A stretch of 64,000 nucleotides of DNA, from the NCBI GenBank assembly GCA_963742585.1, contig CAVUMI010000003.1, positions 1 through 64,000 of the forward strand, given 5' to 3'. Under the pieces are notes generated by a model, which was not told the DNA's origin, did no database searches, and worked only from the letters and a program-made list of their open reading frames with translations. Below are positions 53,291 through 62,179 of the stretch, piece by piece. The first letter of the stretch is position 1. Each line of letters starts with the position of its first letter. The DNA comes from JACDEA01 sp963742585. GTDB taxonomy: Bacteria > Actinomycetota > Acidimicrobiia > Acidimicrobiales > JACDEA01. A program made the position numbers and the translations under genes.

Positions 53291-54468
53291 TGCAGCTCGA
53301 GTTCACGCCCGACCAGCTGGCATTGCAGGACCAGTTGCGCGGCTACTTCAGCGACCTCATGACCGACGACCGCAAGAAGGCGATCGACGTCGAGCGCATG
53401 GGCAGGCCGTATCGCGAGACGGTGCGCCAGATGGGCAAGGACGGCTGGCTCGGCGTGGGCTGGCCCAAGGAGTACGGCGGCCAAGGGTTCGGTCCGATCG
53501 AGCAGCTGATCTTCCTGCAGGAGGCGGCGCGCGCCGGTGCGCCCATCCCGATGGTCACGCTCAACACCGTTGGCCCCACGATCGCGGTGTTCGGCAGCGA
53601 CGAGATCAAGGACTACTTCCTCCCCAAGATCCTCTCCGGCGAGGTCCATTTCGCCATCGGGTACACCGAGCCCGAGGCGGGCACCGACCTGGCGTCGCTG
53701 CGCACCAAGGCCGTGCGCGACGGTGACGAGTACGTCGTCAACGGCCAGAAGATCTTCACCACCGGCGGCCACGACTCCGACTTCATCTGGCTGGCCTGCC
53801 GCACCAATCCCGACGCGCCAAAGCACAAGGGCATCAGCATCCTGCTGGTCGACTGCACCTCGCCCGGCTTCAAGTGGACGCCGATCCATGTCCTCGGCGG
53901 CGGCCACACCAACGCCACGTACTACGAGGACGTGCGCGTGCCCGTGAGCCGGCGCGTCGGCGAGGAGAACGGCGGGTGGAAGATGATCACCACCCAACTC
54001 AACTTCGAGCGCGTCGCGCTTGGCCCGGCCGCGGGAATCCTCAAGGACGTCGAGCTGGTCGCCGCGTGGGCCCGGGCCACCGAAGCGCCTGAGGGCGGCA
54101 CCGTCTTCGAGCGCGAATGGGTCCGCCTGAGCCTGGCTCGCATCAAGGCCAAGGCTGAAGTGGCCGAGCTGTTCAACTGGCGCGTCGCCGCACTGCAGGA
54201 CAAGGGCGAATTGAACCCGGCCGACGCGTCGGTGATGAAGGTCTACGGCACCGACCTGCGCATCGAGTCGGCCCGACTGCTGATGGAGATCCTCGGCCGC
54301 GGCGGCACGTTGCGCGAGGGCTCGGCCGGCGCGGAATTGAAGGGTCGACTGGAGAAGGCGTACCGCCACGCGGTGGTCGGAACCTTCGGCGGTGGTGTCA
54401 ACGAGATCCAGCGCGAGATCATCGGCATGGCCGGCCTGCGCCTGCCGCGTGTTCCTCGGGATCGATAA
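53290..54468 (+). CDS. Acyl-CoA dehydrogenase, ChsE2/FadE29- or FadE26-type subunit
   Basis: 392 residues. MGKDGWLGVGWPKEYGGQGF, HFAIGYTEPEAGTDLASLRT and TNATYYEDVRVPVSRRVGEE match the FadE26/FadE29 partner subunits I recall from the cholesterol regulon, with the C-terminal GTFGGGVNEIQREIIGMAGL. It forms the paired ACAD with the preceding product and dehydrogenates a steroid side-chain acyl-CoA. GTG start. It ends just before a dispersed repeat copy. Confidence 0.9.
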   Translation: MQLEFTPDQLALQDQLRGYFSDLMTDDRKKAIDVERMGRPYRETVRQMGKDGWLGVGWPKEYGGQGFGPIEQLIFLQEAARAGAPIPMVTLNTVGPTIAVFGSDEIKDYFLPKILSGEVHFAIGYTEPEAGTDLASLRTKAVRDGDEYVVNGQKIFTTGGHDSDFIWLACRTNPDAPKHKGISILLVDCTSPGFKWTPIHVLGGGHTNATYYEDVRVPVSRRVGEENGGWKMITTQLNFERVALGPAAGILKDVELVAAWARATEAPEGGTVFEREWVRLSLARIKAKAEVAELFNWRVAALQDKGELNPADASVMKVYGTDLRIESARLLMEILGRGGTLREGSAGAELKGRLEKAYRHAVVGTFGGGVNEIQREIIGMAGLRLPRVPRDR

Positions 54469-54471
54469 GGA

Positions 54472-54500
54472 AGGCGGAGGCGGAGACGGAGCCGACCGGG
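54472..54500 (+). repeat. Dispersed GGAGGCGGAGACGG repeat, copy 2
   Basis: A 29-base core identical to 14004-14032 and 63506-63534, between the ACAD stop and the MFS ATG at 54504, where it supplies the purine-rich ribosome site. Confidence 0.85.
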
Positions 54501-54503
54501 GAC

Positions 54504-55748
54504 ATGCGTTACGCGAGCCTCCCCCGTGTCTTCCGAGCGCTGAAGCACCAGCAGTTCCGCGTCGTCTGGGGCAGCTTCGTTGTCGGCCAGCTCGGATTCT
54601 GGATCTCGTTCGTCTCGTTCCAGGCCCTGATGTCGCGGCTGACCGATGCCGACGGGACATGGCTCGGGCTTCTGTTCTTCACCCAGTTCATTCCGACGCT
54701 GGTGTTCACCCCGTTTGCCGGCGTGGTCGCCGACCGGGTCGAACGCAAACGCATCCTCATGACCGGCTACTTGGTATTGGCTGCCACTGTCGGCGCCATG
54801 GCGGTGCTCACGCTGACCGACAACGTGCGGCCGGTGACGCTGCTGCCCTTCGCATTCGTGATGGGCATCGTGTTCTCGTTCAACGCGCCGGCCAGCCAGG
54901 CGCTGGTCGCCGGCTCGGTCACGCGCGAAGACCTTCCGAGCGCGATCTCGCTCAACTCAACCGGCGCCAACCTCTCGCGTGTCGTCGGGCCCACGATCGC
55001 CGCGCCGCTCTTGACGATATGGAACGAAGGCGCGGCGTTCGTCGTCTACGCGGCGACGAGCATCATCGTGTTCTTCCTGCTGCGCCGCGCCCAGCTGGAC
55101 GACTACGAGCGCGAGACCGGTATCAGCAAGTTCTCGGAGTGGCTGCGCTCGGGCTGGGTGCACGCCCGCGAGCGGCCCCCGGCAATGCGGGCGCTCTCGA
55201 TCCTCTCGATGTCGTCGCTGTTCGCCGGCGCCTACCTCGCGGTGCTGCCGATCGTCGCCGCCAAGGTGTTCGACAAGGGCCCGGCCGGCTTCAGCCTTCT
55301 GGCCGCCATGGCCGGCGTCGGGTCCGTCGGCGGCGCGTTCCTCACCGGGCTGCGCATAAACGTTCCCACGCTGCGGTCGCTCGGCCTGCAAACGGCGGCG
55401 TTCGGGTTCAGCGTCACGGCTTTCGCGTTCGCACCAACGTGGACGTGGGCCCTGATCCTCGTCATTCCCGTGGGCACTCTGTACTTCTGGGCCATGACGT
55501 CGATCAACACGCTGCTGCAGTTCCTGGCCGACGATGCCCGCCGGGGCCGCATGCTGAGCCTCTTCCAGGTCGGCTGGGCCGGCCTCATCCCGATGGGCGG
55601 GTTGTGGTTGGGCGTGGTGGCCGCGGCCCAGAGCGCGCGGTTCGCGCTGGCCGTCGCCGGCGCGGTGACCGCCAGCTACTCGCTGCTGGCGATCAGCATC
55701 CCTATTCGCAACCGTCAGCCCGCCGGTGCCTGGGACACCGTCTTGTAG
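54504..55748 (+). CDS. MFS transporter (MFS_3 / EntS-like)
   Basis: 414 residues with about 12 membrane helices. The motif GVVADRVERKRILMTGYLVL follows helix 2, and NAPASQALVAGSVTREDLPS matches the EntS-like group, which mostly exports. It is third in the operon behind the KstR box and could export a by-product or take part in uptake. The 3' end overlaps the convergent PhyH gene by 34 bases. Confidence 0.88.
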   Translation: MRYASLPRVFRALKHQQFRVVWGSFVVGQLGFWISFVSFQALMSRLTDADGTWLGLLFFTQFIPTLVFTPFAGVVADRVERKRILMTGYLVLAATVGAMAVLTLTDNVRPVTLLPFAFVMGIVFSFNAPASQALVAGSVTREDLPSAISLNSTGANLSRVVGPTIAAPLLTIWNEGAAFVVYAATSIIVFFLLRRAQLDDYERETGISKFSEWLRSGWVHARERPPAMRALSILSMSSLFAGAYLAVLPIVAAKVFDKGPAGFSLLAAMAGVGSVGGAFLTGLRINVPTLRSLGLQTAAFGFSVTAFAFAPTWTWALILVIPVGTLYFWAMTSINTLLQFLADDARRGRMLSLFQVGWAGLIPMGGLWLGVVAAAQSARFALAVAGAVTASYSLLAISIPIRNRQPAGAWDTVL

Positions 55749-56929
55749 GCGCCCTCGCGGATCCGGCGGATCTTGGCCTCGGCGGCTGATGCCGCGTCGG
55801 ACCGGCTCGTGTCCTCCGGCAAGCGGAAGCCCGTGTACATCACCCGGCGCTCGCAGTCGACGGGCGCCTGGCTCATGTGCAGCGTGCAGCTGAGGTGCAC
55901 GGTGACGTCGCCGGTCGACGTCGGCAGGTCGACCTGGGGCAGGTCGAGGTTGCGGCGGACGAAAGCGGGTTGGACAAGCGCGCGGTGCGAACCGGCCACG
56001 ACGCGCAACTGACCCGAGGTCGCATCGGCGCCGGTGACGGAAATGCCTGCGGTCAACGAGCAGCAGCGGTAGGAGTGCCGGCCGAGGCTGCAGTCCTTGT
56101 GCCACGGCAGGTCGGAGATTCCCTGCACGACACCGAGGGGCTTCACCAGCGCTTCGATCACGTTCCAACCCAGATGGGCCTCGCCGAGTTGGTGATCGTC
56201 GGTCGTCAGCCGGCCGATGCGTAGGAAGCGGTCATCGGCCAGCAGCTCGCGCGTGGTGGGGGAGTGCTCGTGGAAGTACTGCATGCGCACGACCCGGTCC
56301 TCGCCCGACTTGGTCTTGGCCCACCACGACCGCCCATCGTCCTGGTTGTAGGACGGCGTCGCCGCGTCCATGTCGGCCGATACCGCGGCCATCTCGTCTT
56401 CGGTGAAGACGTTGGCCAGATGCAAGAAGCCAGCGCGACCGAGGAAGTCGCTCATCTCGGCGGGATCGTCACCGGGTGCGAAGGCGCGGGTGAGGTCGAG
56501 GTCTTCGAAGGTGATGTCGCCGGTGGTGTGCACGGCGCGCCCGTCGATGAGCGACCGCAGCACGACACCCCAGTCGAGGAAGTCCTCGAGCCGCCCCCGG
56601 GGCATGTTCAGCTCGCCGCCGGTGAAGAAGCTCATCGGGCCGCGCACATCATGCACGACGTCGGTGAGGCCCTCGTCGTCGAGCACGACGATCGCGCCGG
56701 CTTCGTCGTCACCGCGCACGAGGCTGATGTGGTCGTCGGTGAAGCTCAGCGTCCAGCTGCGATCACCGACGTGTATCGCCAGCGGCCGGGGTGCCAGCTC
56801 CCGCGTGCCGGGAATCGCCAGTTCGCCCCGCTCGGCGATCAGCCGGGGAAGTTCGTCCTCGAAGAACGCTGCCGCATCAACCGGTACGACATCAGCATCT
56901 GTCCGCGTCCGAAAGTCAACCGAGACCAT
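55715..56929 (-). CDS. SCP2-like domain fused to phytanoyl-CoA dioxygenase (PhyH)
   Basis: 404 residues. The N-terminal region (about 1-135) looks like an SCP2-type lipid-binding domain (WTLSFTDDHISLVRGDDEAG, FFTGGELNMPRGRLEDFLDW). The C-terminal Fe(II)/2-oxoglutarate domain starts about 150 (FLGRAGFLHLANVFTEDEMA), with iron ligands in WHKDCSLGRHSY (His-x-Asp) and the distal His in LSCTLHMSQAP. SGQLRVVAGSHRA is the usual PhyH motif. It could hydroxylate a lipid or sterol held by the SCP2 domain (inference). Confidence 0.82.
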   Translation of the reverse strand: MVSVDFRTRTDADVVPVDAAAFFEDELPRLIAERGELAIPGTRELAPRPLAIHVGDRSWTLSFTDDHISLVRGDDEAGAIVVLDDEGLTDVVHDVRGPMSFFTGGELNMPRGRLEDFLDWGVVLRSLIDGRAVHTTGDITFEDLDLTRAFAPGDDPAEMSDFLGRAGFLHLANVFTEDEMAAVSADMDAATPSYNQDDGRSWWAKTKSGEDRVVRMQYFHEHSPTTRELLADDRFLRIGRLTTDDHQLGEAHLGWNVIEALVKPLGVVQGISDLPWHKDCSLGRHSYRCCSLTAGISVTGADATSGQLRVVAGSHRALVQPAFVRRNLDLPQVDLPTSTGDVTVHLSCTLHMSQAPVDCERRVMYTGFRLPEDTSRSDAASAAEAKIRRIREGAYKTVSQAPAG

Positions 56930-56936
56930 CCCGCGA

Positions 56937-57986
56937 TCATCGCAGGATTAAGTGTGAATCGCCGAACTCGTGCCAGTGGTAGCGGTGGGCGATGGCCGCG
57001 GCATAGGCGGCGCTGAGTGCGTCGTGGCCGGCGATCGCTTCGAGCATGAGCAGATGGGAGGCGCGGGGCTCGTGCCAGCCGGTGATGAGGCCGTCGACGG
57101 CACGCACGCCGCGCGCCGGCTCGACCACGAGCTTGGTCCAGCCCTCGCCGGCGTTGACCTGTCCGTCGACCTCTGCTACCGACTCCAGCGCGCGGACCAC
57201 GGTGGTGCCGACGGCGACGACGCGGCCGCCGGCGGCGTGCGCGTCGTTCACCCGGCGCGCGGTGGCCTCGGGCACGCGGAAGTACTCGGGGTAGGGCCGC
57301 TCGTGGTTCTCGAGTGATGACACGCCGGTGTGCAGCAAGAGAGGTGTGACACCGACGCCGGCCGCGACGACAGCGGTGATGATCTCGGCGGTGAACGGCC
57401 GGCCCGCGCTGGGCATCTCCGCGCTGCCCGGCTCGGTGGCGTAGACGTTCTGGTACGCGCTCGCCGGCCAGGGCTCGCGCACGTAGCTGTAGCGAATCGG
57501 TGCGCCGTGTAGCGCGAGGTATGCGGGCATCGGAAGCGGCGTGTGGACCTCGGCGATCCAGAGTCGCGTCGAGTCGGAATAGTGCTCGAGCAGGGTCGCG
57601 GTGGCGCCGCCCGGCAGCGAGAGAACTTCGCGGTCGAGGTCGCCGGCGTACTGCAGGCTGGCCGGCGGCGCGGGAATTCGCGGCTCGACGAGCCAGTGAC
57701 CGCTCTCGAGTTGCGTCGAGATGTGGAGCTGTAGGTTCTCGCCGTCAGGCCGCTGAGCGGGCAACGCGGCGGGAACGGTCGCCGATGTGTTAATCACCAG
57801 CAGATCGCCCGGGCGCAGGAAGTCCGGTAGGTCGACAAACCGGGCGTGGGTGGGCTCGTCGTCCCCGTTCGACACCAGCAAGCGCACGTCGTCGCGGGTG
57901 CGGCCCGTCGCCTCGGGCGGCTCGTGGGCTTCGAGGCTGGGCGGTAGGTCGAAGTCGAGCGTCGGCGTCGCGACGAGCGCGGTCAC
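56937..57986 (-). CDS. queA: QueA-like S-adenosylmethionine:tRNA ribosyltransferase-isomerase
   Basis: 349 residues. PDFLRPGDLLVINTSATVPA, GVGVTPLLLHTGVSSLENHE and LITGWHEPRASHLLMLEAIA are characteristic QueA segments. It adds the epoxycyclopentanediol precursor in queuosine synthesis; no other queuosine gene is nearby, so this may be a diverged paralogue. GTG start overlaps the SDR stop as GTGA. Confidence 0.88.
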   Translation of the reverse strand: MTALVATPTLDFDLPPSLEAHEPPEATGRTRDDVRLLVSNGDDEPTHARFVDLPDFLRPGDLLVINTSATVPAALPAQRPDGENLQLHISTQLESGHWLVEPRIPAPPASLQYAGDLDREVLSLPGGATATLLEHYSDSTRLWIAEVHTPLPMPAYLALHGAPIRYSYVREPWPASAYQNVYATEPGSAEMPSAGRPFTAEIITAVVAAGVGVTPLLLHTGVSSLENHERPYPEYFRVPEATARRVNDAHAAGGRVVAVGTTVVRALESVAEVDGQVNAGEGWTKLVVEPARGVRAVDGLITGWHEPRASHLLMLEAIAGHDALSAAYAAAIAHRYHWHEFGDSHLILR

Positions 57987-58672
57987 GACGCCGTTACCGC
58001 CTTCGCTTGATAGCGACCACTCGGCGGTCGGCGGGTGATGATGTCGAGGATGCCGGGCACGCTGTCCTCGGGCGGCGGGCGGTCGGAGATGTCCTCACCA
58101 GGGAACGCCTCTTGATGCATCTTGGTGTTCATGTCGCCGGGGTCGATCCAATAGACAGCCAGCTCAACTTCCTCGGCGGCCAGGATCTTGCTGGCCTGCT
58201 CGAGCGCTGCTTTCGATGATCCATAGCCACCCCACCCCTCGTAGCCCTCAACACCGGCATCGGACGTGATATTCACGATGACGCCCTTTCTGGCGCGCAG
58301 GAGGGGCAAGGCCTTCTGGATGAGGGCAACCGGCGCGACGACGTTGACCTCGTAGACGTCGCGCAGCACCTCGAGCGGGTAGTTGCTGAGTGCCGGCTGC
58401 GGGCTCGGGCCGAGGATGCTGGCGTTGTTGACGAGGAGGTCGAGGCCCCCGAGGGCGGCGGCGGCGTCAACGAGCTGCTGGCGGTGGCCGGCATCGGCCA
58501 CGTCGCCGTCAACCGCGGTGACCTGTGTGGTCTGCGCGAGTTCGGCTCGGGCGCTCTCGAGCGCCTCGGCACCTCGGGCGTCGATCACCAATGACCACCC
58601 CAGGTCGGCCAGCCGTCGGGCGAGGGCAACGCCCAGTCCTCGTGAAGCTCCGGTGATGAGGGCTACGGGCAT
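57983..58672 (-). CDS. Short-chain dehydrogenase/reductase
   Basis: 229 residues. ALITGASRGLGVALARRLAD, LLVNNASILGPSPQPALSNY and YGSSKAALEQ (Tyr-x-x-x-Lys) are intact. The ribosome site AAGGAGG lies about 6 bases before the ATG, unlike many leaderless genes here. Two-gene operon with queA. Substrate unknown. Confidence 0.88.
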   Translation of the reverse strand: MPVALITGASRGLGVALARRLADLGWSLVIDARGAEALESARAELAQTTQVTAVDGDVADAGHRQQLVDAAAALGGLDLLVNNASILGPSPQPALSNYPLEVLRDVYEVNVVAPVALIQKALPLLRARKGVIVNITSDAGVEGYEGWGGYGSSKAALEQASKILAAEEVELAVYWIDPGDMNTKMHQEAFPGEDISDRPPPEDSVPGILDIITRRPPSGRYQAKAVTAS

Positions 58673-58696
58673 GGCGGCCTCCTTGGCGTTGGCCGC

Positions 58697-58725
58697 AATA
58701 TAACAAGTTGATCCTTATTAAACAA
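58697..58725 (-). promoter_or_regulatory. Promoter of the SDR-queA operon
   Basis: On the minus strand TTGTTT (58725-58720), 17 bases, TATATT (58702-58697), about 25 bases before the ATG with a normal leader and AAGGAGG. This is a marked AT-rich patch in a GC-rich window. Confidence 0.65.
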
Positions 58726-58776
58726 GCGGAACTTGGTCACACCGCGAGCCGCGTCGTGGTCTCGGTCATACGCGCC

Positions 58777-60132
58777 TCATTCTGGCGGCACGCGGCCGAT
58801 CATCACTTCGCTGCGGTAGCGCCAGGCGGCGTCCACGAGTTCTCGCCGGCCGGCGTCGTCGAGCCCCGCGACCGTGGTGACCCAGTCGAGCTCGTCGGAC
58901 AGCGTGGTGCCGAAGATGCCCGGGTCATCGGAGCCGACCACGATCGGCACGCCGCGCTCGAGGAAGCGGGTGACTGGGTGGTGCGCCGGGTCGGCGATCG
59001 CCCCGATGCGGCGGTTCGATGTCGGGCACACCTCGACCACCGCGCCGGCGGCGGTCACGCGATCCATGGCGTAGTCCTGGCGACGGCGGACGTCGTCGAG
59101 GCGCGCCGCGTTGTAGCGGTGGGTCACCATGTCGTCCGCGGCCAGCGTCGCCAGCCGCTGTCGCTCCTCGCCGAGCGCGACGACGTCGACCGACACGCCA
59201 TGACGCGCCAGGCCGTCGGCGTGGATGATGTCGTAGTCGATCTGGTCGAGGCGTTCGGCCGCCGACTCGGTGCGGTCGTGCTCGCCATAGCAATCGGGAT
59301 CGACGCCGAGTGCGATGGCGTGACCGAGGCGGTGCGCGCCCAGCTCGGCCGCCTCCTGCACCCATCGCACCGAGCTCTCGAGGCTCTTGTCGCGGAAGCT
59401 CTCGCCCACGTGGTACAGGATCGCCAGGGCCCGGCCGGGGTGGGCGTCGTTGAAGTCGTGCACCGCGGCGAAGAACTCGGCCTTGTCCTTGGGCGGGTGG
59501 CCCTCCTCGACGTGGCAGAAGTCGATCCCGGTCAGCGCGTCGCCGTTTGGGCCGAGGGCGAGCTCGGTCGTGTGCTCCCACAGCGGCCACGGGTCGCGCC
59601 GGGGCAGGCCGACCGCCATCCGTTGAGTGATGGTGCCGTCCGACGACGCGCTGTACGCGGCCAGCATGTCAGCGAGCAGCGATCGGGCGATGTCGCCACG
59701 GAGCGCGCCGCCGACGAGCAGCCGTTGCTCGGCGTAGCCGATGCCCTGCGCGATCTGGTCGGCCCGGATCCGGTCGAGGAAGAACTCGACCTCGAGGCGT
59801 AGGTGCTCCAACGCGTCGGGCGCGCCGCGGAGGACGTCGAACATCGCGCTGCCGGCGATGAGAAGATTGAACTTGGCCTGGAACCGGTCGAAGTTGCCGG
59901 CGTCGGCGTCGCCGAACACGAACAGTTCCTCGAAGGCAGCGGCCGCGGCAGTGTCGCCGGCCCGGTGGCGGTCGAGCACGTCGCGCACCGGCGGGTGGGC
60001 GCCGTAGGCCGCGACCATCTCGTCCTCGTACCAGGCCCAGTCGACCTCCCTTTCCGCCAGGTGCTGGAGGTAGTCGGCGGCGCGGATCGTGCCGTACAGA
60101 TGGAGGTGCAGCTCGGCCAAACCCCGGTCCAT
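58777..60132 (-). CDS. Adenosine deaminase-like metal-dependent hydrolase
   Basis: 451 residues, longer than typical adenosine deaminase (about 340). AELHLHLYGTIRAADYL gives the His-x-His metal pair, with YHVGESFRDKS, RLGHAIALGVD, CPTSNRRIGAIAD and VGSDDPGIFGTTLSDE in the family order. A helical insertion is present at about 60-190. It deaminates a purine nucleoside or a related compound. CACTAT lies 12 bases upstream of the ATG. Confidence 0.87.
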   Translation of the reverse strand: MDRGLAELHLHLYGTIRAADYLQHLAEREVDWAWYEDEMVAAYGAHPPVRDVLDRHRAGDTAAAAAFEELFVFGDADAGNFDRFQAKFNLLIAGSAMFDVLRGAPDALEHLRLEVEFFLDRIRADQIAQGIGYAEQRLLVGGALRGDIARSLLADMLAAYSASSDGTITQRMAVGLPRRDPWPLWEHTTELALGPNGDALTGIDFCHVEEGHPPKDKAEFFAAVHDFNDAHPGRALAILYHVGESFRDKSLESSVRWVQEAAELGAHRLGHAIALGVDPDCYGEHDRTESAAERLDQIDYDIIHADGLARHGVSVDVVALGEERQRLATLAADDMVTHRYNAARLDDVRRRQDYAMDRVTAAGAVVEVCPTSNRRIGAIADPAHHPVTRFLERGVPIVVGSDDPGIFGTTLSDELDWVTTVAGLDDAGRRELVDAAWRYRSEVMIGRVPPE

Positions 60133-60173
60133 GCCCCCATAGTGCCGCGCACCTCAGGCGTACTGTGTGCCTA

Positions 60174-60917
60174 ATGAAGCGTGGGGTGTATCTGCCGCCG
60201 TTCGGCACCTTTGGCGACGTCCACCTGCTGGTGGAGCTTGCGCAGGTGGCCGAGGCCGCCGGGTGGGACGGGTTCTTCACCTGGGACCACATCCGCTACG
60301 AGCAGCCGGTGCCGTTCGCCGACGCGTGGATCGCGCTGTCGGCAATCGCCGTGGGCACCGAGCACATCCGGTTAGGGCCGCTGATCACGCCCCTGCCTCG
60401 CCGCCGTCCGTGGAAGGTGGCGCGGGAGGCGGTCACCCTCGACCACCTGAGCAACGGGCGGCTGGTGCTCGGCGTGGGACTCGGCGTGGACTTCTTCAAC
60501 GAGTTCAGCGCATTCGATGAACCCGCCGATACCGACGCAAAGCGGGCCCGGTTGCTCGACGAGGGTATCGACACGATCACCCGGCTGTGGTCCGGTGAGT
60601 TCCTGCCCCCACCGCTGCAGCAGCCCCGCATCCCGATCTGGACCGCGGCGCTCTTCCCATTGCGCGATGGTCCGCGGCGGCGCGCTGCGCGCGTCGACGG
60701 CGTCATGCCGTGGAATGTCGATGGCTTCATGTCGCCCGATGATGTGCGCGCCGTGCGCGAGCAGATTGGCCGCAACGAGAACTACGACATCGCCGTGGTC
60801 GGCCCCCGCGACGAAGCGTCCGCCTACGAGGCCGCCGGTGCCACCTGGCTCTTCGACGGCTTCTGGCCCGAAACGTCCCTCGTCGAGGCCCGCCAGCGGA
60901 TCGCCGCCGGCCCCTGA
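60174..60917 (+). CDS. LLM-class flavin/F420-dependent oxidoreductase
   Basis: 247 residues. MKRGVYLPPFGTFGDVHLLV, GWDGFFTWDHIRYEQPVPFA and LDHLSNGRLVLGVGLGVDFF are LLM signatures. The barrel is shorter than usual (300-350), with a reduced C-terminal part. TACTGT lies 13 bases before the ATG at 60174 (leaderless); GTG at 60165 is less likely. Confidence 0.87.
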   Translation: MKRGVYLPPFGTFGDVHLLVELAQVAEAAGWDGFFTWDHIRYEQPVPFADAWIALSAIAVGTEHIRLGPLITPLPRRRPWKVAREAVTLDHLSNGRLVLGVGLGVDFFNEFSAFDEPADTDAKRARLLDEGIDTITRLWSGEFLPPPLQQPRIPIWTAALFPLRDGPRRRAARVDGVMPWNVDGFMSPDDVRAVREQIGRNENYDIAVVGPRDEASAYEAAGATWLFDGFWPETSLVEARQRIAAGP

Positions 60918-60919
60918 CC

Positions 60920-60970
60920 CGTTCTTGGCAACTTTGAGGGCGCTATACGCCGTCAGAGTTGCCAAGAACG
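60920..60970. terminator. 18-bp hairpin between convergent genes
   Basis: Arms 60920-60937 and 60953-60970 with a single G-T pair and a 15-base loop containing GGCG/CGCC. It lies between the LLM stop (60917) and the SDR stop (60972). Confidence 0.7.
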
Positions 60971-60971
60971 C

Positions 60972-61718
60972 TCACAGGCCGAGGGGGGCGAGGACGCCGG
61001 CGCGCATGCCGGCGGTGAAGCCGCCGTCGACGACGAGGGCGTGGCCGGTAACGAACGAGGCATCGTCGGACGCGAGGAATGCGACCGCGGCGGCGATCTC
61101 CTCGGGCCGGCCGAACCGGTTGAGCTTGTGCTGTGACCGGTACTGCTCCTCGACCTGGCTGAGGCCCAGGTCCATGATCCCGCGCATCATCGGCGTGTCG
61201 ATGAGGCCGGGACAGATGCAGTTGACGCGGATGCCCGGCCGGCCGTAGTCAATCGCCATGTTCTTGGTGAGGAGCACGACAGCGCCCTTGGACGCGTTGT
61301 ACGAGCTGCCGCCCTCGGTTCCCTCGATGCCCTCGATGCTGGCGATGTTCACGATGCTGCCGCCGCCACCGCGCTCGACCATGTGCGCCAGCGCGTGCTT
61401 CGACACGAGGAACGTGCCGATGAGGTTCACCGCCATCACCCGCTCGAAGTCCTCAAGCGGAACGAGGTGCACCGGACCACCGCCGGCCACGCCCGCCGCG
61501 TTGACCACGATGTCGAGCTGACCGTGGTCGCGCACCACGGCAGCGACGGCCGCGTCGACCGCCGCCTCGTCGCGGACGTCGACCACATGCTCGACCTCGC
61601 CGGCGATGTCGAGGCCGACGGCGAGCGCACCCTCCTCGCGCAACCGTGTAATCGACGCCGCGCCAATGCCCGAGCCGCCACCGGTCACCAACGCCACCTT
61701 GCCCTCAAGTCCTCGCAT
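60972..61718 (-). CDS. Short-chain dehydrogenase/reductase
   Basis: 248 residues, start MRGLEGKVALVTGGGSGIGA. NAAGVAGGGPVHLVP (NNAG variant), IVNIASIEGIEGTEGGSSYN with catalytic YNASK, and the C-terminal GHALVVDGGFTAGMRAG. The longer frame to 61754 runs into the operator region. Divergent from the small membrane-protein/XRE locus, with two operator-like repeats between. Confidence 0.9.
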   Translation of the reverse strand: MRGLEGKVALVTGGGSGIGAASITRLREEGALAVGLDIAGEVEHVVDVRDEAAVDAAVAAVVRDHGQLDIVVNAAGVAGGGPVHLVPLEDFERVMAVNLIGTFLVSKHALAHMVERGGGGSIVNIASIEGIEGTEGGSSYNASKGAVVLLTKNMAIDYGRPGIRVNCICPGLIDTPMMRGIMDLGLSQVEEQYRSQHKLNRFGRPEEIAAAVAFLASDDASFVTGHALVVDGGFTAGMRAGVLAPLGL

Positions 61719-61736
61719 CTGCCCACGATTACACAC

Positions 61737-61775
61737 GTAAAGATCTCTTGACATGGGAGGTAAAGAACGCTTTAC
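61737..61775. promoter_or_regulatory. Two GTAAAG-N4-CTTTAC operators and an overlapping promoter
   Basis: GTAAAGATCTCTTGAC (61737-61752) and GTAAAGAACGCTTTAC (61760-61775), the second perfect, 23 bases start to start. TTGACA (61748-61753) and TTTACT (61771-61776) with a 17-base spacer overlap both, and the expected start is the ATG at 61783. Candidates for binding are the XRE protein at 62176 or an outside regulator. Confidence 0.65.
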
Positions 61776-61782
61776 TCACGCC

Positions 61783-62179
61783 ATGGAGACCAATCTTCCT
61801 GAGAGGCAGTGGGGCCGGGCGTACTCCCGTGAGTTGGGGATGGTGCTGGGTGCGTACGGCGCGTTACTGGGCCTGTCCAACGTCGGCCTGCACTACGTCG
61901 ACGGTTGGGGCCGATATCCGATCGTCCTTGTTCCGATGGTCGCCTTCGCCGGCATCCCAATCGTTGTGACCCGTATGCAGCACCGAGTTGACGAATTGCA
62001 GCGCGCGATGATCAAGAACGCGCTCGGTGTTCGCGTTCTTCGGAACGGCGATTGTGACGTTCGGCTACGGCTTCCTCGAAGAGGCCGGCGCGCCCCGTCA
62101 ATCGATGTTCACGGTGTGGGGGGCCATGTGCGTCCTGTGGGGGCTGGGGATGCGGATCGAGCGTCGCCGCAATCGATGA
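61783..62179 (+). CDS. Small membrane protein, interrupted by a frameshift
   Basis: METNLPERQWGRAYSRELGM begins a protein with four membrane helices: two in the first part (GMVLGAYGALLGLSNVGL, PIVLVPMVAFAGIPIVV), and after about 62030, in another frame, AFFGTAIVTFGYGFLEEAG and MFTVWGAMCVLWGLGMRIE. One extra base in GGTGTTCGCG explains the break. The joined frame stops at 62179, overlapping the XRE start as ATGA. The apparent 205-residue fusion in one frame is therefore false. Confidence 0.75.

Noticed and set aside
53287..54660. 457-codon open frame on the minus strand
   Set aside because: Opposite the acyl-CoA dehydrogenase at 53290, which has complete family motifs; no recognisable protein on the minus strand.
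58708..59802. 364-codon plus-strand open frame
   Set aside because: Antisense of the adenosine deaminase-like gene, with no motifs and a composition typical of shadows.
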